Of a stretch of DNA of 64,000 bases, positions 24,813 to 32,801 are shown in pieces (the first letter of the stretch is position 1; every line of letters begins with the position of its first letter). The stretch is from Lichenibacterium dinghuense. Lineage in GTDB: Bacteria; Pseudomonadota; Alphaproteobacteria; Rhizobiales; Beijerinckiaceae. Below the pieces are notes generated by a model, which was not told the origin of the DNA, did no database searches, and saw only the letters and a list, made by a program, of their open reading frames with translations. Position numbers and translations under genes: made by a program. Location of the stretch: NCBI RefSeq assembly GCF_021730615.1, contig NZ_JAJLMN010000001.1, positions 4,413,501-4,477,500 of the forward strand, given 5' to 3'.

Positions 24813-25703
24813 TCACGGGGCCGCCCCCCGCCCACGCATCACGTCGAGGAAGGCCTCCTCGGCGCGGCTGCGGTAGCGGTCGCGGTGGCGCAGCGCCGTG
24901 AAGGCGCGCTCCGGCAGCGGCGAGCCGACCTGCACCAGCAATCCCGCCTCGATCGACGGCGCCGCCACAGAGGCCGAGAGCGCCGTCGCGCCGAGACCGG
25001 CCTCGACGGCGCCCCGCACGGCCTCGTTGGACGGCAGCTCGCAGGCGATCGGCAGGCGTTCCAGCACGCCGGCCGCGACGGCGGCGGCCTCGAAGATCGA
25101 GCGCGTGCCCGAGCCGCGCTCGCGCAGCACCCAATCGCTGTCCGGCCAGGCGTCCGGCGCCACGGCCGGCCGTTCGGCCCAGGGGTGACCGGGGGCCACG
25201 ACCACCACGAGCCGGTCGCGCGCGACCTCCTCGGCGAGCAGCGCGGGGTCGTCGACATGGCCCTCGACGAAGCCGATATCGGCGGCTCCCTCCCGGACAC
25301 CCGCCGCCACCTCGGCGGTGTTGCCGATCCGCAGGCGCAGGTCGATGCCCGGGTGGGTCCGGCGAAAGGCGACGAGGTGGCGCGGCAGCCAATAGCTCGC
25401 GATCGTCTGACTCGCGTAGACGTTGAGCGTGCCGCGCTTGAGCCCGCTCAGCTCGGCTAGCACGCGCTCGGCCGCCTCGGCGCGGGCCAGCACGGCGCGG
25501 GCCTCGCCAAGAAAGAGCGCGCCCGCCTCGGTGAGCGCGATGCCGCGCCCGACGCGGTGGAACAGCGTGGCCCCGTGCCGGCCTTCGAGGGCCGAGACGG
25601 CCGCGCTGACGGCCGACTGCGCCATGTTGAGCGCCTCGGCGGCGCGGGTGACGTGGCAGCGTTCCGCCACGGCCACGAAGATGCGGAGCTGTTCCAGTGT
25701 CAT
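24813..25703 (-). CDS. LysR-type regulator (YeiE/CysB-like)
   Basis: A 296-residue LysR protein. The helix-turn-helix at residues 1-60 (TLEQLRIFVAVAERCHVTRA, QSAVSAAVSALE) is followed by a complete effector domain (GTLNVYASQTIASYWLPRHL, then ADIGFVEGHVDDPALLAEEV). The sequence style resembles YeiE, the LysR regulator linked to yeiH and sulfite in enterobacteria; this window has two YeiH genes. It starts eight bases after the MutS-like gene and so may also be in the fluoride riboswitch 4 transcript. It closely resembles the truncated LysR at 1614-1916. Confidence 0.85.
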   Translation of the reverse strand: MTLEQLRIFVAVAERCHVTRAAEALNMAQSAVSAAVSALEGRHGATLFHRVGRGIALTEAGALFLGEARAVLARAEAAERVLAELSGLKRGTLNVYASQTIASYWLPRHLVAFRRTHPGIDLRLRIGNTAEVAAGVREGAADIGFVEGHVDDPALLAEEVARDRLVVVVAPGHPWAERPAVAPDAWPDSDWVLRERGSGTRSIFEAAAVAAGVLERLPIACELPSNEAVRGAVEAGLGATALSASVAAPSIEAGLLVQVGSPLPERAFTALRHRDRYRSRAEEAFLDVMRGRGAAP

Positions 25704-25710
25704 GAGTGGC

Positions 25711-27243
25711 TCACTGTCCGGCCCGTGCCGGTTCGGGTTCTACCGCGGGCGCCAGGGGCTGGAATACGGCGGCGAAGAGATCCGGACCGTAGCTCGTCCG
25801 CAGCGGCTCGCCCTCCGTCACAACGAAGGAGCGCGTCCCGTTCTCACCCCGCGCCGCGCGGAGAAACAGGGTCGCACGCCCGCCGCGGTCCCGGAAGGCG
25901 CGCGCGAGGGCATATTGGTGTGTCACGAAGGCGACCCGGATGCCACGGGCCAGCAGCGCCGCCACGATCTGGCGGGCCACCTCCGAGCCCTCCCGCTCGT
26001 TGGTGGCGGCGAAGGACTCGTTAAACAGCACCAGCGCGTTGGGGACCAGCGCGTCGGCGATGGCCGACATGCGCGCGAGCTCCTCGTCGAACTTGCCACT
26101 GCGGAGCGAGGCGTCCTCCTCGCGGCGCCAGTGCGTGAAGACGCGCTCCGGTACCTCGCTCGCGAAGGACCGCGCCGCCACGAACAGGCCGCAGCGCATC
26201 ATCAGAGCGGCGAGACCGAGGCTGCGCAGGAAGGTCGACTTGCCGCCCCGGTTGGCGCCCGTGACGATGACGAGGTCGCGACCGTCCGCCTCCAGCGCGT
26301 TGCCGACGATCCCGTGCCCGAGCCCGAGGGCCAGGCAGGGATCGCACAGGCCATCGGCCGAGAGCGCGCGGTCGCCGGGCGGCTTCGCCTCCGGAAAGCA
26401 GGTCGGGCTGCCTGCTGCCGCGAGCGCCTCGTGGAGGTTCAGCGCGCCGACGTAGAAAGCGAGTTCGGAGCGCAGCGCGCGGAAGAAGCCGATGACGTGC
26501 TCGGTCGAGCGCGCGACGGCGCCGCTCGCGACCGCCACGCCGCGATCGCGCAGCTCGGCCAGCGCGCGTGCCCCGCTCTCGTCGCGCGGCGCGAGCGTGA
26601 AGTCGTAGCCCTCGGGGGCGCGGCCGACGAGCCGCGCCAGACGGTCCCGGCGCAGGTCGGCCCGGCGCAGGGTGTAATCCTGCCCGGCGTTGCCCGGGCC
26701 GAGGCGTGCGCTCATCAGTACGCCGCCCGGAAAGGTCAGGCGATTCAGGGTGCGGTCGACTCCGGCGAGGTAACGCTCGTCGAGCTCGCGGCGCAGCATC
26801 GAGAACAGGGTGGCGAGTCCCGCCGAGCGGAAAGCGGTGCCTTCCCGGTCCGCCACGGCACGCAGGCGCCGGAGGAAGCCCGAGAGCACGCCCATCAGCT
26901 CGACGGCGCGGGTCAGCACCATGGAAGGCGAGCGGAAGAGGGCGCCGATGCCGCCCTTGCGCTCGGCCTCGATGGCGTCGACGGTCAGCCCGTAGAGCTC
27001 CCGGATCACCTCTGGGCGGGCGATGGCGTCGCGCAGCACTTCCTGGCGGTGCCGGATGGTGGCGAGATCGGGGGTACCGGCGAGCAGCACGGCACGCGCC
27101 GCATCGCGCAGGCGCTCGTCACCCTTGGCCATCGCGTCGACGAGGGTGGTCAGCGCGAGGTCGCGGACGAGATCGCCGGTCCCGGGAGGGTCCGGGCGGT
27201 CCCAGTCGAAGTCGCGGTCGGGGTGGAGCAGCAGGGCCTGCAT
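25711..27243 (-). CDS. MutS-like ATPase, second of a pair
   Basis: A 510-residue protein with the MutS core-lever and ATPase domains only; the mismatch-binding N-terminal domain is absent. Walker A is TGANRGGKSTFLRSLG (about 328-343), followed by SGKFDEELARMSAI, Walker B-like NALVLFNESFAATNEREGSE and the His switch FVTHQY. The Asn in LFNES replaces the usual Asp-Glu pattern (DE) of MutS Walker B, as in some MutS-like branches. The gene lies 23 bases after another MutS-like gene. Lack of mismatch and endonuclease domains argues against a classic mismatch repair role. Confidence 0.8.
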   Translation of the reverse strand: MQALLLHPDRDFDWDRPDPPGTGDLVRDLALTTLVDAMAKGDERLRDAARAVLLAGTPDLATIRHRQEVLRDAIARPEVIRELYGLTVDAIEAERKGGIGALFRSPSMVLTRAVELMGVLSGFLRRLRAVADREGTAFRSAGLATLFSMLRRELDERYLAGVDRTLNRLTFPGGVLMSARLGPGNAGQDYTLRRADLRRDRLARLVGRAPEGYDFTLAPRDESGARALAELRDRGVAVASGAVARSTEHVIGFFRALRSELAFYVGALNLHEALAAAGSPTCFPEAKPPGDRALSADGLCDPCLALGLGHGIVGNALEADGRDLVIVTGANRGGKSTFLRSLGLAALMMRCGLFVAARSFASEVPERVFTHWRREEDASLRSGKFDEELARMSAIADALVPNALVLFNESFAATNEREGSEVARQIVAALLARGIRVAFVTHQYALARAFRDRGGRATLFLRAARGENGTRSFVVTEGEPLRTSYGPDLFAAVFQPLAPAVEPEPARAGQ

Positions 27244-27266
27244 GGCGTTCGGCTCGCGTCGGTGCT

Positions 27267-28838
27267 TCAGAAGTGGAGGCGGTCGCTCAGGGCCGCATAG
27301 GTCAGCCTGTGCTTCTCGGCGATCGCGAGCGCGTAGCTGCGCCCGTCGGCGGGCCGCCGCACGATCTCGAAGGTGCGGCGCGCGGGGTCGTCCGGCACCA
27401 CCGTGCTGACGGCGCTGACGATCGTGGGACTGAGCGCGACCAGCTCGTCGAGGAACGTCACCAGCACACAGAGGGCGTCCAGGGCGACGACGCGCCGGAG
27501 CACCTCGCCGGCCAGGAACACGGCGTCGTCGAGGGTGGTCGAGCTGAAGATCTCGTTGAGCACGATGACGGAGGCCGACGTCGCGGCCCCGAGCAGGTCG
27601 CGCACCCGGACGAGGTCGTCCTCGAGCTTGCTACGCCGGTCCGCGACGCTCTCCTCGCGCTCGAAGTGGGTGAGGACGGCGTCGGCGAGGTGGAGCGTGG
27701 CGGCGCTGCCCGGCACGGGCAGCCCGAGGCTGGCGAGGTGATGCATCTGGCCGAAGGCGCGGGCGAAGGTGGTCTTGCCCCCCTGGTTCGGGCCCGACAC
27801 GAGAAGGATGCGCTCGCCGGCCGCGAGGTCGAAGCCGTTGGTGACGACCGGCGCCCCTTCCCGGACGAGCCGCGTCGCCAGCACGACGTCGAAGCCGTCC
27901 CGGCTCGACACGGCTTTCTCGCACGTCACCGTAGGCAGGCAGAAGCGCAGGCCGGCGCGCCGCAGGGGCGCGATGGCGTCGCGGTAGGCGAGGAAGAACT
28001 GGAGTTCGCGGTCGACACGGCACAGCGTCGCACCGATCGCGCCCCGGGCGCCCTTCGCCAGCGCGGCCAGACGGGCGAAGAGTTCGGGCTGGAGGCGTGC
28101 CACGAACTCCAGGATCACGTCCTCGACGGAGTTGAGGTCGGGAGCGTCGCGCGGCTCGGGCGACCGTTCGGCTGGCGTGTCCTGGCGGAACTTGGCGAAA
28201 AGCGCCTCGACCTCGGCGCCCTGATCGTGGCCGCCCCCGTGCCGCTCGACCCGCAGGCCGCCGCCGTAGACCTTTACGTCGTAGCGCACAGCGGCGAGGC
28301 CGGCCGCGACTGCCTCCGTCTCGCGACGGAGCGCGCCAAAGGCCTCACTTCCGACGAGAGCGGACAGGAATTCGCCGAGGCTGCGGAGGCCAGACGACGA
28401 GCGGGAGCACCGGCCGAGCGCATGGGCGAAGGTCGCGAGGCCCTCGCAATAGCGTTCGAGCCCGGCGAGCAGGAGACGACGCTTCCGCAGCTCGTGGCGA
28501 CGCCGGTCGGCCTGCGCAAAGCTATCGCGGACGCTTTGCATGGCGTCGGAGAACGCCTCGCAGACCCGGGCCGTCGCCTCGTCGTACAGGTCCCGGACGA
28601 CTGCCTGCCGATGACGGACGGCTTCGATCTCGACGAGCGGCGCCCCGTACAGCGGCGCCAGCGCGTGCTGCTCGCGCCCCGCGATCAGCCCGGCCACGAA
28701 GCCATCGAGGGCGAGGTCGTGAAAACAGTCGGGCGGACGAGCGGCCTCTTGCGCCTCTGCTTCGGTTCGCCAGAGCAGGCTCACGAAGACCGGGAAGGAG
28801 GCCTCACAGCTTGGAGTTGTTGCGGTCGAATCGTCCAC
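27267..28838 (-). CDS. MutS-like ATPase, first of a pair, directly behind fluoride riboswitch copy 4
   Basis: A 523-residue MutS-family ATPase with Walker A VSGPNQGGKTTFARAFGQMH (about 345-364), then ADAVLTHFEREESVADRRSK, LEDDLVRVRDLL, Walker B-like VIVLNEIFSSTTLDDA and the His-switch-like VTFLDELVAL. Again there is no mismatch-recognition domain. An ATG-start reading would run back through the riboswitch, so the GTG at 28838, nine bases after GGGAG, is taken. With its neighbour it could make a heterodimer. MutS-type genes have been reported among fluoride-riboswitch-associated genes as I recall, but the biochemical role is unknown. Confidence 0.8.
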   Translation of the reverse strand: MDDSTATTPSCEASFPVFVSLLWRTEAEAQEAARPPDCFHDLALDGFVAGLIAGREQHALAPLYGAPLVEIEAVRHRQAVVRDLYDEATARVCEAFSDAMQSVRDSFAQADRRRHELRKRRLLLAGLERYCEGLATFAHALGRCSRSSSGLRSLGEFLSALVGSEAFGALRRETEAVAAGLAAVRYDVKVYGGGLRVERHGGGHDQGAEVEALFAKFRQDTPAERSPEPRDAPDLNSVEDVILEFVARLQPELFARLAALAKGARGAIGATLCRVDRELQFFLAYRDAIAPLRRAGLRFCLPTVTCEKAVSSRDGFDVVLATRLVREGAPVVTNGFDLAAGERILLVSGPNQGGKTTFARAFGQMHHLASLGLPVPGSAATLHLADAVLTHFEREESVADRRSKLEDDLVRVRDLLGAATSASVIVLNEIFSSTTLDDAVFLAGEVLRRVVALDALCVLVTFLDELVALSPTIVSAVSTVVPDDPARRTFEIVRRPADGRSYALAIAEKHRLTYAALSDRLHF

Positions 28839-28863
28839 GGCGAATGCTCCCGGTCCCAGTCCG

Positions 28864-28909
28864 GCAGGAGTCATCAGCCACGCGGCGTTTACGGGGAACC
28901 CCATCCCCT
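28864..28909 (-). promoter_or_regulatory. Fluoride riboswitch aptamer, copy 4, upstream of MutS-like genes
   Basis: Minus strand: AGGGGATGGGGTTCCCC, GTAAACGCC, GCGT, GGCTGATGACTCCTGCC. GGGG/CCCC pseudoknot, P1 GGGGTT with GACTCC, P2 GCC/GGC and the GCTGATGACTCCTGC end match the consensus and copy 3 almost base for base. It ends 26 bases before the GTG start of the first MutS-like gene. Confidence 0.93.
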
Positions 28910-29182
28910 CCGGTCGAAGACCAGTACCTTTCAAACTCCACGACGCCGTCGAAGGTTCCCCGCCGGGCCAGCTCCGAAAGACACCTTTCCCGTCCGTGCA
29001 TGGAAGCGGACCACGATCCTCGCGGCATCACGCCAGCCGTCAAAATGCTGACGCATTCTGACGGGTTACGTCGCACAAGCGGCGGCGTGCACTCGCACTG
29101 GCCAGCGGTTGGGAGTTTCGACCGCTGGTATCAATGCGTCGGACGTCACAGGCATGCCGGATTTGGCCACGATGCCTGAAGA

Positions 29183-29521
29183 TCATACGAGAGGGCGAGA
29201 CGCCTGCGCCCGCGGCTGCTCGGTCTGGACGGCCCAACTCTCCCTGAGCAGATTGGCGTCGAACGCGTCGATGACCTTCGCGACGTACCACCCCCGATGC
29301 AAGGAGTTGGGGCTGGCCGGTCCGTCGGCCACGGTCGTGACCCGGACGAAGCGGCCGCTCGGCGCCTTCAGGACGACGTCGATGATCCCCGCGGCGTCGT
29401 TCGCGACCTGCGCGAAGGGCACACAGGTTTCCGCCCTCAGTTCCTCTCCGTCGACCTCGAAGACGGCGAGGTGGCTGTCGTCGGCGCTCACGGCGCGTCT
29501 CTGAAGCATAGCGATCCTCAT
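29183..29521 (-). CDS. Hypothetical protein
   Basis: A 112-residue soluble protein, beta-rich in the middle: LAVFEVDGEELRAETCVPFAQ, AAGIIDVVLKAPSGRFVRVTT, then WYVAKVIDAFDANLLRESWAV. There is no signal peptide or membrane segment. Start at ATG 29521 rather than 29557 because the longer form adds a basic low-complexity leader. It lies upstream of the MutS-like operon on the same strand with a gap of about 270 bases containing riboswitch 4, so it is a separate unit. The family is not recognised. Confidence 0.55.
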   Translation of the reverse strand: MRIAMLQRRAVSADDSHLAVFEVDGEELRAETCVPFAQVANDAAGIIDVVLKAPSGRFVRVTTVADGPASPNSLHRGWYVAKVIDAFDANLLRESWAVQTEQPRAQASRPLV

Positions 29522-29638
29522 CTGTTGGCCTCGACGTCGCGGAGCCAGCCTTCGCATCAGCCCCTAACCCAGTCGGTTCGACGACGGTTCGGCGCGAGGC
29601 CGCCGCGCCGCGCCCTGGCCGGGCCTGTCCCGCGCCGC

Positions 29639-30229
29639 TCAATCGGGTATGCCCTTGCCGACGACCTTCGCGAAGGTGCGGTCCATCGCGCCGGACCGGC
29701 TGATCAGCCAGGGGAAATGGCCGTAGCGGAAGGAGAGCTGCCCGGCGGCTACCTCGGGGGAGCGATGGAGCACCAGGCGCTCGTAGAGCGCGGCCGCGAG
29801 GCCGGAGCGATCCGCCCCCGCCTCGCAGTGGATCAGCAGCGGCGCCTTCGCGCCCTCGAGATCACGCACCAGGGCTGCCAGCGTCGCTGCATCCGGCTCG
29901 TGATTGGCCGACAGCGGCACGCTCACATAGGCGGCCCCGGCGCGGCGCACGGCTTCCGCTTCGGCGTCGTACCAGGGCCGGCCCGGGTTGGCCCCGCGCA
30001 GGTTGATGACGGTGGCGATGCCGTGCTCGGCCATGAAGGACGACAGCCGGCCGGCGCCGAGCTGGCCCGAGCGGTAGATCCCCGGCTCGAACTCGTGGAC
30101 GTTGCCGGTCAGGCGGAGCAGGCCGGCCCAGCCCGCGACCGACAGGGGCGGCCCGAGGAGCAGCGCGGCCAGGACGAGCGCGACGCGGCGACGGCGGCGG
30201 GCGGCATGCGATGAGGGCGCGTCAGCCAC
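29639..30229 (-). CDS. Membrane-anchored dual-specificity/tyrosine phosphatase-like protein
   Basis: A 196-residue protein with one N-terminal membrane anchor (VALVLAALLLGPPLSVAGWAG) and a phosphatase domain. The signature loop is HCEAGADRSGLAAA (H-C-X5-R-S/T), and YRSGQLGAGRLSSFMAEHGI with TVINLRG is the N-terminal strand set of Dsp-type phosphatases. The catalytic Cys and Arg are intact. The GTG start at 30229 overlaps the stop of the RpiR-type gene. The substrate could be a phosphoprotein or a phospholipid/inositol phosphate. Confidence 0.8.
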   Translation of the reverse strand: MADAPSSHAARRRRRVALVLAALLLGPPLSVAGWAGLLRLTGNVHEFEPGIYRSGQLGAGRLSSFMAEHGIATVINLRGANPGRPWYDAEAEAVRRAGAAYVSVPLSANHEPDAATLAALVRDLEGAKAPLLIHCEAGADRSGLAAALYERLVLHRSPEVAAGQLSFRYGHFPWLISRSGAMDRTFAKVVGKGIPD

Positions 30230-31124
30230 GGCGGCCTCCCTCGGTCCGGCCCCGCCGCGGCGGGTCGAGCTCCGCGCGCAGCGTGCCGAGCCGGTCGAGC
30301 GTCGCGAGCGCACCGTCGCCGGCCGCCGCCGTCAGCCCGAGAACGAGGGCTTCCAGCGCCGCCAGCGTGCCCCCGTGCAGCGCGGCCCGGCCCGCGGCCC
30401 CGCGCGGCACCGCCAGCACCACGTCGGCCAGCGCCGCGAGGCGATGGTCGCCCTCGCCCGTCATCAACACGGCCGGCAGGCCGAGCCGCCGCGCCTCGCC
30501 GAGCACGACGGCGATCTCGCGATAGGGCCGCCCGTAGGCGAGTGCCAGCAGGGCGTCGCCGCGACCGAGATCGAGGAGCTGGTCGGCGAGGCCGCGGCCG
30601 GTGCGGTCGAGCAGCAGCGTGCGCCGGCCGGCGCGGCCGAGCGGCACGGCCGCGTAGCGGACGAGGTGGGCGGTCGGGCCGATCCCGAACAGGGCGATCC
30701 GCTCCGAGCCGGCGAGCGCCGCAACCGCGGTTGCGAGGGCGTCGCGCGTCCCCGGCGTTCGCAGCGACCGGAGCGCCGCCTCCTGTGCGTCGAGCACAGC
30801 GTCCACCGCGTGGCCGACATCCGCCCCGACCTCGCCGAGGGTGCGGCGCATCTCGTCGGCGGGCGTCGAGGGCGGATCCAGCGACTCCGCCAGCGCCCGC
30901 TTGAGCTCGGGGAGGCCCGCGTAGCCGAGCGCGCGCGCGGTCCGCACCACCGTCGCATCTGACGTGCCGGCGAGCCCCGCAATGCCCGCGGCCGAGGCGG
31001 CGAGCACGCGGGCCCGATGTCGATCCATATACCGGGCCACTTTCAGGAGGCTCGGCGCTAGCCCCGCCGCCGATTCGTCGAGCCTCGCCCGAAACGCGTC
31101 CCCGCCCAATGGCGCCACCTCCAT
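30222..31124 (-). CDS. RpiR-type regulator with SIS domain
   Basis: A 300-residue protein. Residues 1-80 are the RpiR helix-turn-helix (LLKVARYMDRHRARVLAASA, then SDATVVRTARALGYAGLPELK). Residues about 110-250 are a SIS sugar-phosphate-binding domain (ERIALFGIGPTAHLVRYAAV, later GDALLALAYGRPYREIAVVL). The ATG at 31124 gives the usual family length. It overlaps the phosphatase gene and is divergent from a small secreted protein. It probably senses a phosphosugar or related ligand; the regulated genes may include its phosphatase neighbour. Confidence 0.85.
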   Translation of the reverse strand: MEVAPLGGDAFRARLDESAAGLAPSLLKVARYMDRHRARVLAASAAGIAGLAGTSDATVVRTARALGYAGLPELKRALAESLDPPSTPADEMRRTLGEVGADVGHAVDAVLDAQEAALRSLRTPGTRDALATAVAALAGSERIALFGIGPTAHLVRYAAVPLGRAGRRTLLLDRTGRGLADQLLDLGRGDALLALAYGRPYREIAVVLGEARRLGLPAVLMTGEGDHRLAALADVVLAVPRGAAGRAALHGGTLAALEALVLGLTAAAGDGALATLDRLGTLRAELDPPRRGRTEGGRRG

Positions 31125-31295
31125 ATCGTAAATACTACTCGATCCTACACGGTCGAAGCAGAAGCGACAATCACCCAGGCGCGAGGCCGATGCCGCTTCG
31201 GAGAGTGACATGTGGAAAGTCACACAGAACCCGCGCCCAACATCGACGATCTTTCCCTCGCTCGCCATGAGCGAGCGGAAAGAGTGAACCGATCC

Positions 31296-31511
31296 ATGAA
31301 GAAGATCCTGTCCGTCCTCGCCGTGCTGGCCACCGTGGCTCCCGCTTTGGCGGACCCGCACGAGACCGGCATCCGCAGGAAGGATTACGACAGACACGAG
31401 AACCGTGACGTGCAGGCCCAGGGCCGCTCGGCCATTGCGAACGACACAGCCGACGGGGCGCGGGCCGAATACCTTCCGCCCCCGCGAGGCCGCGACGCCG
31501 GAATACGCTGA
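31296..31511 (+). CDS. Small secreted protein
   Basis: A 71-residue protein with a Sec signal (MKKILSVLAVLATVAPALA, cleavage before DPHE). The mature part of about 50 residues is hydrophilic and rich in Asp, His and Arg (RKDYDRHENRDVQ). No Cys. Start chosen at the ATG that begins the signal. No family recognised. It is separated from the Crp/Fnr gene by a strong terminator. Confidence 0.6.
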   Translation: MKKILSVLAVLATVAPALADPHETGIRRKDYDRHENRDVQAQGRSAIANDTADGARAEYLPPPRGRDAGIR

Positions 31512-31605
31512 TCGACGCCCACGCCGAACTCCGGCCTCGGTCGCCCCGCCACGTCATTCGGCGAAGGAGGATGGCCGGTCTCCAAGGGCAGATCGGACGA
31601 TCCAA

Positions 31606-31642
31606 GAGCGAGCACCCGGCCGGTCAGGCCGGGTGCTCGCTC
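31606..31642. terminator. Bidirectional terminator hairpin
   Basis: GAGCGAGCACCCGGCC and GGCCGGGTGCTCGCTC form a perfect 16-base-pair stem around a five-base loop, between the plus-strand small secreted gene and the minus-strand Crp/Fnr gene, which converge here. It lies eleven bases beyond the Crp/Fnr stop. Confidence 0.8.
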
Positions 31643-31652
31643 ACGCCTCGGC

Positions 31653-32336
31653 TCAGGCGCCACGCCTCCGGCCGAGGCGGTCGGGCGCCGCGACGGTCAG
31701 GGTGCGCCCGGAGACCGCGACGATGCCGAGCCGGCGCAGGCGGCTGAGCTCCTTCGTGATGGCCTCCCGCTGCGTCCCGGCCCGGGTCGCGAGCGCCTCG
31801 TGCGTCATCATCCGCACCGGCCGGGGCGCACGGCCCACGTCCGCCCCGGCCAGCCGGAGCAACTCGGCGTGGATTCGCTCACGCGTCGAGAAGGTCGACG
31901 CCTCCGCCAGCCGCTGGCTCACCCGCCCGAGCCTGCGGCCCATGGCGTCCAGGGCCGCGAGGGCGAAGTCCGGGCAATCCGCCGCGCGCTGCCTGAAGCG
32001 TGCCTGATCCAGGAACCAAGCCGAGGCATCCTCGTCGGCCCTGACCGTGACGGCCCCGCCGTCGACGTCCAGAGACGCGCCCTCGCCGATGATGTCGCCG
32101 GCTTCGAGGTCCGTCAGGAAGACGTCGATGCCCTGGGGCGTCGGCATGGTGACCGTCGCCCGGCCCCACTCCAACAACACCACGGGCGCATCCCCGTCGC
32201 CGTCGACGCTGATCCGGCCGCCCTCGGGCAAGGCGGTGCGGCGGCCCCCGAAAGCACGGGGATCGGCAACGACGAGGTCGAGCAGCGTCGGCCGCCGGTC
32301 CCGAGGGGGCGGTCCGTTCGTATCGTCAATCTGCAT
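31653..32336 (-). CDS. Crp/Fnr-family transcriptional regulator
   Basis: A 227-residue protein: cyclic-nucleotide-like sensor barrel (VVLLEWGRATVTMPTPQG, LEAGDIIGEGASLD), long dimerisation helix (LAALDAMGRRLGRVSQRLAEA) and a C-terminal winged helix (MMTHEALATRAGTQREAITKELSRL, partly quoted). There is no N-terminal Cys cluster, so it is not an Fe-S FNR. ATG at 32336 is chosen over 32378 because the barrel begins soon after. It is the most distal gene of a minus-strand run starting in the copper region; its signal is not evident. Confidence 0.83.
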   Translation of the reverse strand: MQIDDTNGPPPRDRRPTLLDLVVADPRAFGGRRTALPEGGRISVDGDGDAPVVLLEWGRATVTMPTPQGIDVFLTDLEAGDIIGEGASLDVDGGAVTVRADEDASAWFLDQARFRQRAADCPDFALAALDAMGRRLGRVSQRLAEASTFSTRERIHAELLRLAGADVGRAPRPVRMMTHEALATRAGTQREAITKELSRLRRLGIVAVSGRTLTVAAPDRLGRRRGA

Positions 32337-32439
32337 GCTGATTCGTTCCGGCGAGCGGCGCGAGCCCGGATGCTCCACCCCGTGGCGGTGCGGCGGGCAA
32401 GGCCGGCGATGAAGGGACCGAGGGAGACTGGCGGCGAAC

Positions 32440-32796
32440 TCAGGCGAGCCGCGGAGGCCTCTCGGGCGCTTCTCGCGCGCATCCGTCCAGCGTTTGCCGG
32501 GGCACCCGGCCGTGGCGGCATGCGGCGCACCGGCGCGGCGGCGACAGGGCCTCGGGCGCGGCGCATGGCGCCTGCCAGCTGTCCGACGGACAGGGCGCTT
32601 CGCCGTGGCCGACGGCCTCGCCGCGGTCTTCGACCATCGCCGGGCTCTGCCCGTCCGGCGCCGCGACCGAGACGCCGGCCGCGCCGGGACAGGAGGGCGA
32701 CCTCTCGGCCGCGTGGCCGGGCACGGGGCTGAATGCCGCGCCGAACAGGAACAGCAGCGCGGCGAACAGCCGGAGCCAGAGGTCGGTGGACCGCAC
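32440..32796 (-). CDS. Small secreted Cys/His-containing protein of the copper cluster
   Basis: A 118-residue protein with a Sec signal (LRLFAALLFLFGAAFSPVPGHA). The mature part has five Cys, including CPSDSWQAPC and RRCAACRHGRVPRQTLDGC, so metal binding or disulfides are likely. The GTG start at 32796 lies six bases after the upstream stop. It resembles in style the other secreted small protein at 38341. No family recognised; a copper-linked role is inferred from location. Confidence 0.55.
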   Translation of the reverse strand: MRSTDLWLRLFAALLFLFGAAFSPVPGHAAERSPSCPGAAGVSVAAPDGQSPAMVEDRGEAVGHGEAPCPSDSWQAPCAAPEALSPPRRCAACRHGRVPRQTLDGCAREAPERPPRLA

Positions 32797-32801
32797 GCCG
32801 C

